This document shows positions 1 to 9,751 of a stretch of 52,201 nt of DNA, in pieces. Both the position numbers and the translations under genes were made by a program. This stretch comes from Bradyrhizobium yuanmingense. GTDB taxonomy: Bacteria > Pseudomonadota > Alphaproteobacteria > Rhizobiales > Xanthobacteraceae. The notes below the pieces were generated by a model. It made no database searches and had not been told where the DNA came from. It saw only the letters and a program-made list of their open reading frames with translations. How positions within the stretch are numbered: the first letter of the stretch is position 1; each line of letters starts with the position of its first letter. The stretch lies in NCBI RefSeq assembly GCF_029167105.1, contig NZ_JARFML010000046.1, positions 1 through 52,201 of the forward strand, given 5' to 3'.

Positions 1-1
1 C

Positions 2-94
2 AACTTCGGCTTGCTCCTGCGATGGCTCGCAGAGCTCTTTCGTGCCATCATCCGAGCCTTCCTCGAGATCATCCCGGCGCTAAATATCGCCTAA
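2..94 (+). pseudogene. C-terminal fragment of IS5-type transposase
   Basis: The first 30 codons of frame 2 read as a hydrophobic/basic tail containing NFGLLLRWLAELFRA and end in TAA at 92-94. This resembles the usual last residues of IS5-family transposases, where an Asn/Tyr-Phe-Leu-Leu-Leu-Arg-Trp segment follows the final catalytic region. The gene runs off the left edge, so it cannot be told whether the copy is intact. Family assignment is by memory of that tail only. Confidence 0.45.
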
Positions 95-839
95 GCCCGG
101 CGCCGCGGCGGTTCTTCACGAACGACTTTCGACGAGCGCGGTCGTCCTTTGAACGCGGCACGTTCTTCAGCCGGGCTTGGAGGGGGATGCGCGCCAATTT
201 CTTATCTCTTCCTTCGGGCTGCCTTTAATTTCTCAATGCTGAGTCTCACTGCCGCAAGCGCTGCCCGATGTCTCATCTGATCGCCTAAACCGTCAACCCC
301 GCATTTCGGTGGGAGCCTGAGATTCGAAGCCGACACTTTTCCATCATCGCTTCGACATGCCGCCGCGTCGTGAAGTACGCCCGGCCGATCTTGAAAAGCT
401 CAAGGTTGCCTCGCCCGTATTTCTAACTGCATCGCGATGTAGTTGGCCTGATTACCAGGCGCTTGCTGCGGGCCTCATCTCTATCTGATTTGGTAGCTGT
501 CCGAGCGCTGAAATCAATGGTTTAGTCATTTTCGCAAACCATTGAGTATGCGTGAGATTGTTAAATATCGAGTTGGCATTGCGGCTTTGATGAAATGGAG
601 CCCGTGGCTGATGAAAGAGCAAAGGTTTCTACTGGAATAAAGGCGGCTTAGATCCATCGGCCAAAGACGCAGCGACAAACTGCTCAGGATCTGGAACGTC
701 ATTGATCCACATGGAGTTATGTCGGGCGTCGGCTAGTGGTTCACTCTCACATCCGTAAACAATAGGGGAGGCCGCGCTCACGGTAGGCGGCGGCCGATCA
801 CGTTCGAAGCGTCACCATCGCCCGAAATTAGAGTTCTCG
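95..839. other. Intergenic region, no gene recognised
   Basis: About 745 bases between the transposase tail and the first CoA-transferase. A short open frame at 22-228 has no ribosome-binding site and no recognisable product, so I do not call it. The base composition is mixed and more AT-rich than the coding sequence to the right. I see no tRNA and no convincing terminator or nod-box-like motif. Confidence 0.5.
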
Positions 840-3269
840 ATGGAAGCCTTATCCGATCTGCGGGTCGTCGAAATTGGTAGCTCAGCCGCGACCAGCTATT
901 GCGCGCGGTTGTTCGCCGATTTCGGCGCCGATGTTCAAAAGGTCGAGCCGCCGGCAGGTGATCCACTTCGCCAAACCGCGCCACTTACGCCCGGGGGGCA
1001 GAGCGCATGGTTCGCATTCCTGAATTTCAACAAGTCCAGCGTTATCATTGATCCCACTGCCCCAGATGCGATCAGACGGCTGACGGCATTGATTGAAGAG
1101 TGCGACATTCTGATCGATGGACGCGATGTTGATGCCGCTGACTGCCCGGCCATTGATATTGCTGCCATCCGGCAACAATACTCCGGCTTGATCTATCTCC
1201 AAGCTAGCTGGTTCGGCGACAAGGGGCCGTATGCGAGATTTGCCGCGACTGATTCTACGGTGCGCGCACTAGCCGGTTTCGTAAAGCTGGTCGGACCGCC
1301 CGAAGGCCCGCCGTCGCACGCCCCTGATTTTCAGGCGGGTATCCTAGCTGGTCTATGGGGCTTCATCGCGGCGGCTTCTTCGGCGGTTGCGCGAATGCAG
1401 GGCAGGGGGGCTCGGTCGTGGTCACTCAGCATTTTCGAAGCGCTTCTCGCTCCGACCGAGTATCTGATGTTCGAGGCCTTTGCCCGCGGCGATGTGATGC
1501 GTCGAATCGGGGTAAATCGCTTCTGGCCGAACTTCCCGGTCGGCATTTATGACACAAAAGAAGGCTGGCTCGGCGTTTCAACCGTAACTCCAAAACAGTG
1601 GCGCGACTTCTGCGACATGCTTGGCCTCCTTGACCTACGGGATCGTTCAGATCTTGCCTCTAATGAAGGTCGTCTGCAGCACATGGATCATATCGATCGA
1701 CAGTTGATCCCGAGGCTGAAGATGCGGACGGCCCAACAGTGGTTTGCAGAAGCACTGAAACGCAAATTGCCAATCGTTCCAGTGCCGCAAGTGTCGGATT
1801 TGCTCAAGGATGCAGAAAAGATAGCCAGCGGTGCAGTCGTGCGGGTTCGCCTTGGCGAAGAGGTGGGAAGGACCGTGGGCTCGATGCAGCGGCTGACGTT
1901 GACACCGCCACGTCCGGGAGGACAGGTTGCAGAGGTGGGCGAACAACAGCGTCGTGGTGATGTACGACCAGCCGAGCCGAGCATTCCGCGATCATTGCCA
2001 GGTTTTGCCGATACCTACTCGCTCCCTTTGCAAGGGGTCCGCGTGGTGGACTTCACGATGGGTTGGGCAGGACCATTATGTACGCGCACACTGGCTGACC
2101 TTGGTGCGGATGTCATCAAGATCGAGGCGATCCAATATCCGGATTGGTGGCGTGGCGTTGATAGGCCCCCTGGCTACCTGGAAGATCAGATGTACGAAAA
2201 GGCGCTGTGCTTCTGCATTATGAACCGCAACAAGCGCGGCATGACGCTCGATCTGAAGCGTCCGGAGGGCCTTGCCCTTGCGAAGCGGTTGTTGGAAGGA
2301 GCCGATATTGCCATCGCCAATTATTCAGTCAACGTGCTGCCGAAACTGGGGCTTGGCTACGAGGTGCTCAAGACCCTCAACCCTCGGCTGGTCATGATGT
2401 CGATGTCGGCTTTTGGCACGGACAGCGTCCATCGCGAGGGCCGGGCGTACGGTTCGACTCTTGAGCAGGGCTCAGGACTTCCTGGCGTGATCGGGAGCGC
2501 CGGTGGCCTGCCGGTCATGAGCCACATCGCTTTTGGCGATCCCGTTGGCGGGTTGAATGGCTGCGCTGCAGTTCTGGTCGCGTTGTTTCACGCCCGCAAG
2601 ACCGGGCAAGGCCAATTCATCGATCTGGCGCAAATCGAATGCATGATGCCGTTCCTATCCCCATGGATGACGGTTCACTCGATCAGTGGTATGCCGCCGA
2701 CCAAGTATGGAAATCGGCATCCACAGCACGTTCCACACGGCTGTTTCCGATGTGCGGGTGAGGACAACTGGATCATGGTAGCGGTTACGGACGCCGCCAT
2801 GTGGCAGAGACTTGCCACCCTTATCGGCCGACCGGACTGGGCCAAGGACCCAGCTCTGAAGTCACCCGAAGCCCGCCGTGCCATCCAGGATGATATCGAC
2901 AGAAGTATCGAAATCTGGACCGGCGCCCGCGATGCGGATCAGGCCATGTTTGAGCTGCAGGCGGTAAGGGTTGCGGCGGGTACAGCCCGCCTGCCAATTG
3001 ATATGCTCAAGGACCCGCATCTCGGCTCGCGCTCATTTCTGCAGGAAGTGAACCGCGCCTTCCTAGGAGTGCACCCGCAGCCGTCGATGCCAATTCGTCA
3101 GGGCGCGACCCCCTATCCGATCCGTTCGGCGGCACCAACCCTCGGAGAACATAACGTAGAAATCCTATCGGGGCTTCTCGGGCTCTCCGATACCGAGATC
3201 GAGCAATTGGCCAGGGATCGAATTATTGGTACGTCGATGCTTTCCGAGGCGGAACTCACAAATACATGA
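840..3269 (+). CDS. Double-domain CaiB/BaiF family CoA-transferase (copy A)
   Basis: An 809-residue protein made of two CaiB/BaiF (class III CoA-transferase) domains, roughly residues 1-370 and 395-800. Family members move CoA between an acyl-CoA and a free carboxylic acid through an aspartyl-CoA thioester. Each half keeps an Asp at the expected place: APDFQAG in the first half, FGDPVGG in the second. Single-domain family members are about 400 residues, so this is a tandem fusion that could act as an internal heterodimer. It is closely related to the protein at 14305-16770. The enoyl-CoA hydratase and aminotransferase downstream suggest activation of a carboxylic acid. Its substrate cannot be read from the sequence. 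The ATG has only a weak upstream Shine-Dalgarno. Confidence 0.85.
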   Translation: MEALSDLRVVEIGSSAATSYCARLFADFGADVQKVEPPAGDPLRQTAPLTPGGQSAWFAFLNFNKSSVIIDPTAPDAIRRLTALIEECDILIDGRDVDAADCPAIDIAAIRQQYSGLIYLQASWFGDKGPYARFAATDSTVRALAGFVKLVGPPEGPPSHAPDFQAGILAGLWGFIAAASSAVARMQGRGARSWSLSIFEALLAPTEYLMFEAFARGDVMRRIGVNRFWPNFPVGIYDTKEGWLGVSTVTPKQWRDFCDMLGLLDLRDRSDLASNEGRLQHMDHIDRQLIPRLKMRTAQQWFAEALKRKLPIVPVPQVSDLLKDAEKIASGAVVRVRLGEEVGRTVGSMQRLTLTPPRPGGQVAEVGEQQRRGDVRPAEPSIPRSLPGFADTYSLPLQGVRVVDFTMGWAGPLCTRTLADLGADVIKIEAIQYPDWWRGVDRPPGYLEDQMYEKALCFCIMNRNKRGMTLDLKRPEGLALAKRLLEGADIAIANYSVNVLPKLGLGYEVLKTLNPRLVMMSMSAFGTDSVHREGRAYGSTLEQGSGLPGVIGSAGGLPVMSHIAFGDPVGGLNGCAAVLVALFHARKTGQGQFIDLAQIECMMPFLSPWMTVHSISGMPPTKYGNRHPQHVPHGCFRCAGEDNWIMVAVTDAAMWQRLATLIGRPDWAKDPALKSPEARRAIQDDIDRSIEIWTGARDADQAMFELQAVRVAAGTARLPIDMLKDPHLGSRSFLQEVNRAFLGVHPQPSMPIRQGATPYPIRSAAPTLGEHNVEILSGLLGLSDTEIEQLARDRIIGTSMLSEAELTNT

Positions 3270-4037
3270 TCGTGCTGGACCCACTTTGTATTGAGAGGAC
3301 TGCACGCGATACCACGAATCACGAACACTGACGCTTGCTGGAGCGGCCGTCCGTCATACACGTCTTCTGCAAAGCCCGTTTCGTATGCTGCTCGCACATG
3401 TGCCGGCGATGGATGTCACAACCCACTTGGAAGAGGTCCGCGGCGGAGCCTTGAGGCGGCCGATGCCATGTGCCGTTTTGCTCGATTGCCGAAGCGCTTT
3501 TGATCAACCGCCCGCGCCTTGACGAAACGGGCGAAGAAAGGACACGAGCGGCCGCTCGCGCCACAACATCGGCGGTCACAAGACATCGATCTTATCTCCG
3601 CCAATGCACGCTGTTGCGGAAGCGCATGCGTACGGATGAGGCGCCTTGCGGCGTGGACCTTTGTCTGGTTGAGCAACTGAGCTTGCAGCGACTTCAGAAA
3701 CTCAGGGCTTTGTTCATATAAACAGCCGGGGCTTGCAGTCGCAATCTCGCCGCTTCAGGGGATGACTAGGCCGGCCGTAAAACGATGTAACCACGCATGG
3801 CGACCTCGTGCTTGTAGGGCGACTTTTCATGAAGATGGTCCAATTGTCCGAAGTTGAAAGCATCGGTTAAATGACAAGTCATGCCAGGCTCTGGCCCACA
3901 GCGCCCCTACAAGCCCTGGTAGCTTCTTTGTTGCCCCCTCTCAGGTAGTTAGCCTGCGAGGAAGGCCTCCGAAGAGCGTGATGATGCTAGTTAGGCCTGG
4001 CCATTCGTTTAACCACTCGCTTGTTGGAGGGAGGCAC
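3270..4037. other. Intergenic region upstream of the class III aminotransferase
   Basis: About 770 bases without a convincing gene. Short open frames here (for example 3291-3503 and 3470-3721) overlap on both strands, lack ribosome-binding sites and show no recognisable motifs. The length suggests degraded sequence or a long regulatory leader. I found no NifA-type upstream activator or sigma-54 promoter with correct spacing. Confidence 0.4.
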
Positions 4038-5330
4038 ATGGCTGGAGCGACAAGCGTCGCACGCAACATGGAAACGTTGGAAGCGCTGGAATCTCGCGTG
4101 CGCGCGTATTCACGTTCGTTTCCAGCCATTTTCTCCCGAGCGTGCGGCTCAATCATGCTAACGGAGGATGGCCGAAAGGTCGTCGACTTCCTCTGCGGTG
4201 CTGGAACTCTCAACTACGGCCATAACAATCGCCGGATCAAAGCTGCTATTGCCGACTACCTAGCATCGGATGCCGTAATCCACGGCCTGGACATGGCCAC
4301 TCCTGCGAAGCTCGAGTTCATGGAGACTTTCAACTCTCTCATACTTCGAAGACGTGATCTGCAATACCGCTTGCAATTTACAGGGCCGACCGGCGCCAAT
4401 GCTATCGAGGCAGCAATAAAGCTCGCGCGCAAAGTAACAGGACGCCAGAATATAATCTCTTTCACGAATGGCTACCATGGAATGAGCTTAGGAGCGATTG
4501 CCGCGAGCGGTAATCGTTATTATCGCACAGCCAGCGGCGTCTCCTTGTCAGGCGTAACTTTCATGCCTTACGATGGTTACCTTGGGCCGGACGTCGATGC
4601 AGCGGAATATTTGCAAAAATTGCTAAGAGACGAGAGCAGTGGCCTTGATCGTCCAGCCGCCATTCTTCTCGAAACCGTTCAGGGTGAAGGCGGCATAAAC
4701 GTAGCGCGCAAAGAGTGGCTGCAGTCGATCCAAACTATTGCGACGAACGCGGGCGCGCTGTTCATAGTTGACGACATTCAGATGGGCTGTGGTCGCACAG
4801 GCGAGTTTTTTAGCTTCGAGTTCGCAGATTTGTCGCCAGACATCGTCGTTCTGTCGAAATCGCTGAGTGGCTACGGTCTGCCGCTATCCATGTTGTTGAT
4901 CAAGGAGGAGTGTGACGCATGGCAGCCGGGCGAGCACACAGGCACATTTCGAGGAAACAACCTCGCGCTCGTATCTGCAACGGCGGCACTAGATCTATAT
5001 TGGCGGGACGATATCTTCTCACACGGAGTTCAGCGAACGGGAGAAGTTATGCGACATCGGCTTGAGGCCATAGCTAACCAGTATGGAAACAGATTTTCTG
5101 TTCGAGGACGCGGAATGGCCTTGGGGTTTGATTGTGAAGTGCCAGAACTTGCGAAAACTACCGCATGCAAGGCCTTCGAAAAAGGATTGATTGTTGAGCG
5201 ATGCGGACCTGTCGATCAGGTTATTAAATTCCTGCCTGCACTCACGATCGACTCTGAAACACTGAATGATGGTCTCGAGATATTCGAGCATTCATTGGAC
5301 GAAGCGCTGAAACAGACTAAGCCATCGTGA
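4038..5330 (+). CDS. Class III aminotransferase, EctB-like
   Basis: A 430-residue PLP-dependent aminotransferase. GAGTLNYGHNN near residue 55, the central GPTGANAIEAAIKLAR phosphate-binding region, VDDIQMGCGRTGEFF with the PLP-binding Asp, and VLSKSLSGYGLP with the catalytic Lys are all in class III order. The pattern is closest to diaminobutyrate-2-oxoglutarate aminotransferase (EctB). That enzyme moves an amino group between glutamate and aspartate semialdehyde, giving 2,4-diaminobutyrate. I chose the ATG at 4038 because GGAGGGAGG lies just upstream; an in-frame start at 3978 has none. No other ectoine gene is nearby, so the product probably feeds a specialised metabolite. Crotonase follows after 41 bases, suggesting one transcript. 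Confidence 0.82.
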   Translation: MAGATSVARNMETLEALESRVRAYSRSFPAIFSRACGSIMLTEDGRKVVDFLCGAGTLNYGHNNRRIKAAIADYLASDAVIHGLDMATPAKLEFMETFNSLILRRRDLQYRLQFTGPTGANAIEAAIKLARKVTGRQNIISFTNGYHGMSLGAIAASGNRYYRTASGVSLSGVTFMPYDGYLGPDVDAAEYLQKLLRDESSGLDRPAAILLETVQGEGGINVARKEWLQSIQTIATNAGALFIVDDIQMGCGRTGEFFSFEFADLSPDIVVLSKSLSGYGLPLSMLLIKEECDAWQPGEHTGTFRGNNLALVSATAALDLYWRDDIFSHGVQRTGEVMRHRLEAIANQYGNRFSVRGRGMALGFDCEVPELAKTTACKAFEKGLIVERCGPVDQVIKFLPALTIDSETLNDGLEIFEHSLDEALKQTKPS

Positions 5331-5371
5331 CCTGGGTCAAGACCTGGGTCTCCAATAGGTGAAAGAATTCT

Positions 5372-6262
5372 ATGGCGTACGAGACGATCAAGTATGAGAT
5401 TGCCGAGCGAATCCTCACGCTTACGTTGAATCGGCCGGAGAAGCTAAACGCGTGCAATTTCCTTATGGAGCGCGAAATTGTAGACGCCTTCGACCGTGCC
5501 GACGCAGACAGTGACGTCCTCGCGATAATTGTGACCGGCGAAGGCCGCGGCTTCTGCGCTGGCGCCGACCTTTCCCTTGGAGCCGATACGTTCGATCGTG
5601 ACGTGCGGCGCGGGCCAGTGAAGCGGCTGCCCGATGGCAGGGTGGATTACAGCGATCCCTCAGTCAGCGATGGAGGCGGCAAGATCGCTATGCGAATCTT
5701 CAGGTCTCTCAAGCCTGTGATCGCTGCTGTGAACGGACCTGCCGTCGGCATGGGCGTAACCATGCAGCTTGCGATGGACATTCGGATCGCGTCAGACGCT
5801 GCACGCTTCGGATTTGTATTCTCCCAGCGTGGCTTGGTCTCAGAAGGGGCCTCTAGCTGGTTTTTGCCTCGCGTCGTCGGCATAGCGCAGGCTCTCGAGT
5901 GGTCTTACACTGGGCGGATATTTACGGCGAAGGAAGCGCTTGCCGGCCGCCTGGTTAGCAAGATCGTGCGTGCCGATCGACTATTGCCGACCGCGCGTGC
6001 CCTCGCCCACGAAATCACCGATAAGACCTCGCCAGTCTCGATCACGATGATTCGGCAGCTGATGTGGCGCATGTTGGGCGCCGATGATCCGATGGAAGCC
6101 CATAAAATCGAAAGCCGCAGCATGTATTCGCGCGGCCGCTCCGCCGACGCCAAGGAAGGCGTCATGGCGTTCCTGGAAAAGCGGCCGGCGGTGTTCAAAG
6201 ACAGGGTACCGGCCGATTTGCCGGACTTCTTTCCATGGTGGACTGAGCGCGAGTACCGATGA
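5372..6262 (+). CDS. Enoyl-CoA hydratase/isomerase (crotonase) family protein
   Basis: A 296-residue crotonase-fold protein. The oxyanion-hole segments are visible as GFCAGADLSLG near residue 65 and NGPAVGMG near residue 125, and the region around SEGASSWFLPRVVG holds the Glu that usually serves as a catalytic acid/base. The family hydrates, isomerises or cleaves acyl-CoA thioesters. Its partner is probably the CoA ester formed by the CoA-transferase upstream. GGTGAAAG lies before the ATG. It ends at 6262 and a 550-base non-coding stretch follows. The exact reaction is not predictable from motifs. Confidence 0.85.
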   Translation: MAYETIKYEIAERILTLTLNRPEKLNACNFLMEREIVDAFDRADADSDVLAIIVTGEGRGFCAGADLSLGADTFDRDVRRGPVKRLPDGRVDYSDPSVSDGGGKIAMRIFRSLKPVIAAVNGPAVGMGVTMQLAMDIRIASDAARFGFVFSQRGLVSEGASSWFLPRVVGIAQALEWSYTGRIFTAKEALAGRLVSKIVRADRLLPTARALAHEITDKTSPVSITMIRQLMWRMLGADDPMEAHKIESRSMYSRGRSADAKEGVMAFLEKRPAVFKDRVPADLPDFFPWWTEREYR

Positions 6263-6809
6263 CCATTGGTCTTTCGTTGTTAGGCCTCGTGACTGCTCGA
6301 CCGCCTTCTACACGTGACGCTTGAATAAAACGGTCAGGAAAAGAGTGACACACCCCTTGGACTGAAGCTTAAGCAGGCCTTTCGATCAACGGAACAGCGC
6401 GCTCGGCTTCCAAAACAGATGAGCTGCGGGCCCGCGATTGATTGTCTTTGAATTCAGCCGGATCTCATGCGCCGCCGTCGCAAAACAAAGCGCTTTCACA
6501 AAGCTTCTATGCTCGGAAGGATAGTGCTGTAGCAGTCTAACGCTGGAATGCCGTTGTTCTCGCGTATGCCGGTGGTCAAAGCCGCATATTTGAGGTGGGC
6601 TCTGACACATCATCGGCGTAGCCGATTGCCCGAATTGACATGTGCACCGGCGAGTCATGTCGTAGCTCGCCTGATGCTAGTACAACTCCATTTCCTCGTT
6701 CTCCGTCGTCCTTACCGGAGTTGGTAGTGGCCTGGATCTATGGCCAGCCTATACGGTGAACTTGCCGTTCAGTCTGTGGCGCGGCTGATCACAACAGGAT
6801 AGTTTGCAG
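6263..6809. other. Intergenic region
   Basis: About 550 bases with no supported gene. A minus-strand open frame (6386-6658) has no ribosome-binding site and no recognisable motif. Nothing else is visible. Confidence 0.4.
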
Positions 6810-7541
6810 ATGAAACGCCTAGTTAACCCTTTGAACGTCTCGCGCTTCCTTCGAGGATATGATGAAGCCGCTGCCCAGAAAGGTATCAAGCTTTCAATCG
6901 GGTTCGATTTTCACAAATATGTATCGATTACAAAAGCGCTTCCGACTAAAGCGCCGACATATCCAACTTTCCGTCCGGATCGCTCGCCGATTAGACCAGG
7001 TGAGGGATACTGGATGATCGGCCTCGACAAGAACGATGAAGTCGCGCTCGTGCAGGCTGCGCGGCTGTTTGACCTTTCGCACAGCAATTTTGCAGAGCAT
7101 CTTGAATCGCTGAAGGCATTCTATGCTGATCCTGCGACACAGGCGCACCCTGAGGATCGCTGTAGTTGCACTGCCCCAAGTGCGAAGAAGATCAATGGAA
7201 AAGTAGCGTACCACGGGGACTTCTGGTTACGCAAAGACTTTCGAGGACAGCGCATGCCTGAGATCATGGCTGCGGTATTGCGTGGCGTGTCGTTCTCAAT
7301 GTGGGCTCCCGACTTCCTCGTTGGACTTCCAGAGCGCTGGCTACTGTCTAAGGGCGTTCTTGCGCAGTACGGACATTTGCATTGCGAGCCGGGCGGGTCG
7401 GTGCTGCATCTAGTAAAAGAGGATATTGTGGCCGATGACCTACTTGCCTGGTTAACTGGTGAAGAGTTGGAAGGTCTTGTCAATCGCCAGGAGAAGAGCG
7501 AGGTGCCATTGTGCTGGGGAGTCTCGGCACTACATTTCTAA
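6810..7541 (+). CDS. Hypothetical protein, possibly GNAT-like
   Basis: A 243-residue protein that I do not recognise with confidence. The ATG at 6810 is preferred over an in-frame TTG two codons earlier. The segment GDFWLRKDFRGQRMPE near residue 140 has the R-x-x-G/A arrangement of an acetyl-CoA-binding loop, so an N-acetyltransferase-like fold is possible but unproven. Its end lies only 27 bases before an aminotransferase fragment, so it may once have belonged to the same transcript. No signal peptide or membrane segment is seen. Confidence 0.55.
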   Translation: MKRLVNPLNVSRFLRGYDEAAAQKGIKLSIGFDFHKYVSITKALPTKAPTYPTFRPDRSPIRPGEGYWMIGLDKNDEVALVQAARLFDLSHSNFAEHLESLKAFYADPATQAHPEDRCSCTAPSAKKINGKVAYHGDFWLRKDFRGQRMPEIMAAVLRGVSFSMWAPDFLVGLPERWLLSKGVLAQYGHLHCEPGGSVLHLVKEDIVADDLLAWLTGEELEGLVNRQEKSEVPLCWGVSALHF

Positions 7542-7568
7542 AGAAAGGCAATAAGTCACCGCTGCCGT

Positions 7569-7960
7569 GTGGCTATTAACGCTGAGGTTGCAGCGGTTCG
7601 GGATACAGCCCGCAAGAACGGCATTCTAGTCATTGCTGATGAGGTTATGAATCGCCGGCAGAGTCTCCTGGGGGCTTCCGCCTTGTATGGCCTTGTTCCG
7701 GACCTCCTCGCAAAGGGCAAGATCATCGCCGGCGGTTTGCCAATTGGAGCAATCGGAGGCCGGGAAAGGGTGATGAGAGTATTCGACGCCTCAGCGAGCA
7801 GACATCCACTTCCCTAAGGCCGGAGGTTTTTGGCTAATCGTCTGTCTATAACAGCTGCTCTTGCCGCGATGAAGCATCTAGATCATGCGGCTGTCGCTAA
7901 CCTTGACGAGCTTGCGGTGTTGTTCGAGACCGGATTGCTCGAGCTATTGCGAATTTCACG
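7569..7960 (+). pseudogene. Fragment of HemL-like class III aminotransferase
   Basis: The frame from 7569 encodes an internal piece of a glutamate-1-semialdehyde-aminotransferase-like enzyme: VIADEVMN with the PLP Asp, GKIIAGGLPIGAIGG with the catalytic Lys, then stops. The C-terminal part continues degenerately in another frame to about 7960, where it meets the end of an IS21-type element. The N-terminal half is missing. It is a disrupted gene remnant; a second copy of its 3' part lies at 8161-8320. Confidence 0.7.
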
Positions 7961-8515
7961 GATTGTGAGGATCGATTCGGGGCGATGGTGAGCGCCAAAT
8001 TCAGACGATCGTAAGCACCCCGCTTCGGCCGATGGGGAATAGAGCCAGGAGTCAGCGGCTGCCCGTCAATGGCGATGGTTTTGGCGCTGTGTTTTCGCAT
8101 GCTTTCACCGGAGAGCTGGAGGCGGTGGCGTGATGGACGAGGCGATCGAGACCTCAGCGGGCGACCTCCACTTCCCCAAGGCGGAAGGTTTTCGGCCAAT
8201 GCTCTGTCTATAATAGCTGCTCTTACCGCGATGAAGCATCCAGATCATGCGGCTTTGGCAAACCTTGGCGAGCTGGCGGTGTTGTTCGAGACGAGATTGC
8301 TCGAGCTATTGCGAATTTCACAAATTGTGAGGATCGATTCGGGACGATGGTGAGCGCCAAATTCAGACGATCGTAAGCACCCCGCTTCGGCCGATGGGGA
8401 ATAGAGCCAGGGGTCAGCGGCTGCCCGTCAAGGGCGATGGTTTTGGCGCTGCGGTTCCGCATGGTTTCACCGGAGCGCTCGAGGCGATGGGCGTTATGGA
8501 CGAGGCGATCGAGAA
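7788..8515. repeat. Tandem duplication, 362-bp period
   Basis: About 7788-8150 and 8151-8515 are two copies of one composite unit. Each holds the 3' end of the HemL-like aminotransferase followed by the terminal part of an IS21-type istB region on the other strand. Matching landmarks are AGCACCCCGCTTCGGCCGAT and the segment just before it, offset by 362 bases. The copies differ at scattered positions, so the duplication is not recent. It must postdate insertion of the IS21-like element into the aminotransferase gene. Confidence 0.75.
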
Positions 8516-8564
8516 TCGCGTCAGCGACCGTGGGGTCCTATGGCTCTGACCTGCCACTGGATTT

Positions 8565-9491
8565 TCATCCAGCGGCAGTTAGAGTCTCGGGGTTTTGTAC
8601 GCCAAGTGGCGCGGGTGGAGCAACGGACGATCGGCGGAGCTGGTCGGGGTTGCGTAGCCGATCGTCCGTTGCGGTGAGGTGGGCGGCGTAGGCCGCGGGG
8701 GTCAGGTATTTCAGCGACGAGTGGGGCCGCTGGAGATTGTAGTCGGCGACCCAATTGGCGATCTTGGCGCGGGCGTCGTCGAGATCGAAGAACAGGGTCT
8801 CGTTGAGTAGCTCATCGCGCATCCGGCCGTTGAAACTCTCGACGAAGCCGTTCTGCATCGGCTTTCCCGGTGCGATGAAGTGCCAGTCGATGGCCGCGTC
8901 CTTGCACCAAGCCAGCATGGCGTTGCAGGTAAACTCGGTGCCATGGTCGGACACGATCATTCCTGGCTTGCCGCGTCGCTCGACGACCGCCGTGAGTTCG
9001 CGGGCCACGCGCCGCCCCGAGATCGACGTCTCCGGAATGGCGCCCAGGCATTCCTTGGTGACGTCGTCGACGATGTTGAGGATGCGGAAGCGTCGGCCAT
9101 TGGCGAACTGGTCGTGGACGAAGTCCAGCGACCAGCGGGCATTTGGCTTGGCCTCGACCAGGATCGGGGCCCGGGTCCCCACGGCCTTGCGGCGAGCACG
9201 CCGCTTGCGGACGGAGAGCCCTTCCTCGCGATAAAGCCGGTAGATCCGGTTGATTCCCGATGGCTCGCCCTCCCGCCGCAGCAGGACGAACAGGCGGCGA
9301 TAGCCGAAGCGCCGCCGCTCGTTGGCGAGATCCCGCAATCGGTCACGCAGAACTGCGTCCGGCGGGCGGCTGGAGCGATAGCGGATCATCTTCCGATCCG
9401 CATCCACGATCGAGCAGGCCCGCCGTTCTGACAGGCTCATGACGGCCTGCAGATGCGCGACCGCAGCGCGCTTGGCGGCGGGCCCTACCAT
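8565..9491 (-). CDS. IS3-family transposase OrfB (integrase core)
   Basis: A 308-residue rve-type DDE integrase. WSLDFVHDQFANG holds the first catalytic Asp, VSDHGTEFTCNAM the second and NGFVESFNGRMRDELLN the Glu. HTH_21-like sequence (RRFGYRRLFVLLRREG) precedes the core. It overlaps the end of orfA by seven bases. The A7 run there is a probable programmed -1 frameshift site giving the OrfAB transposase. The gene looks complete. Confidence 0.9.
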   Translation of the reverse strand: MVGPAAKRAAVAHLQAVMSLSERRACSIVDADRKMIRYRSSRPPDAVLRDRLRDLANERRRFGYRRLFVLLRREGEPSGINRIYRLYREEGLSVRKRRARRKAVGTRAPILVEAKPNARWSLDFVHDQFANGRRFRILNIVDDVTKECLGAIPETSISGRRVARELTAVVERRGKPGMIVSDHGTEFTCNAMLAWCKDAAIDWHFIAPGKPMQNGFVESFNGRMRDELLNETLFFDLDDARAKIANWVADYNLQRPHSSLKYLTPAAYAAHLTATDDRLRNPDQLRRSSVAPPAPLGVQNPETLTAAG

Positions 9492-9751
9492 TTTTTTGAA
9501 AGGAGCTCGCGAAGCGCGGCTGCATCGAGCATCTGCTCGGCCAGAAGCTTCTTCAGCTTCCCGTTCTCCTCCTCCAGGGCCCTCAACCGCTTCGCCTCAG
9601 AAACGTCCATGCTGCCGAATTTGGCCTTCCAATTGTAGATCGTCGCCTCGGAGATCCCGTGCTTGCGAGCAAGATCGGCCGTCTTCGCCCCCGCCTCATG
9701 CTCCTTCAGCACCGCAATAATCTGCTCTTCCGTGAACCGTGCACGCTTCAT
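9485..9751 (-). CDS. IS3-family transposase OrfA (HTH)
   Basis: An 88-residue helix-turn-helix protein starting MKRARFTEEQIIAVLKEHEA, followed by a leucine-rich coiled coil (RLRALEEENGKLKKLLAEQ). It binds the element's ends and is the N-terminal part of the frameshifted OrfAB transposase. Its ATG lies 63 bases inside the inverted repeat, the same distance as in the copy at the right edge of the window. Confidence 0.9.
   Translation of the reverse strand: MKRARFTEEQIIAVLKEHEAGAKTADLARKHGISEATIYNWKAKFGSMDVSEAKRLRALEEENGKLKKLLAEQMLDAAALRELLSKKW

Noticed and set aside
3690..3740. NifA-type upstream activator (TGT-N10-ACA) near TGTTCATATAAACA
   Set aside because: The spacing is eight, not ten, and no sigma-54 promoter with GG-N10-GC follows.
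8755..9431. Plus-strand ORFs antisense to the IS3 transposase
   Set aside because: They are shadows of OrfB, which has clear DDE motifs on the minus strand.
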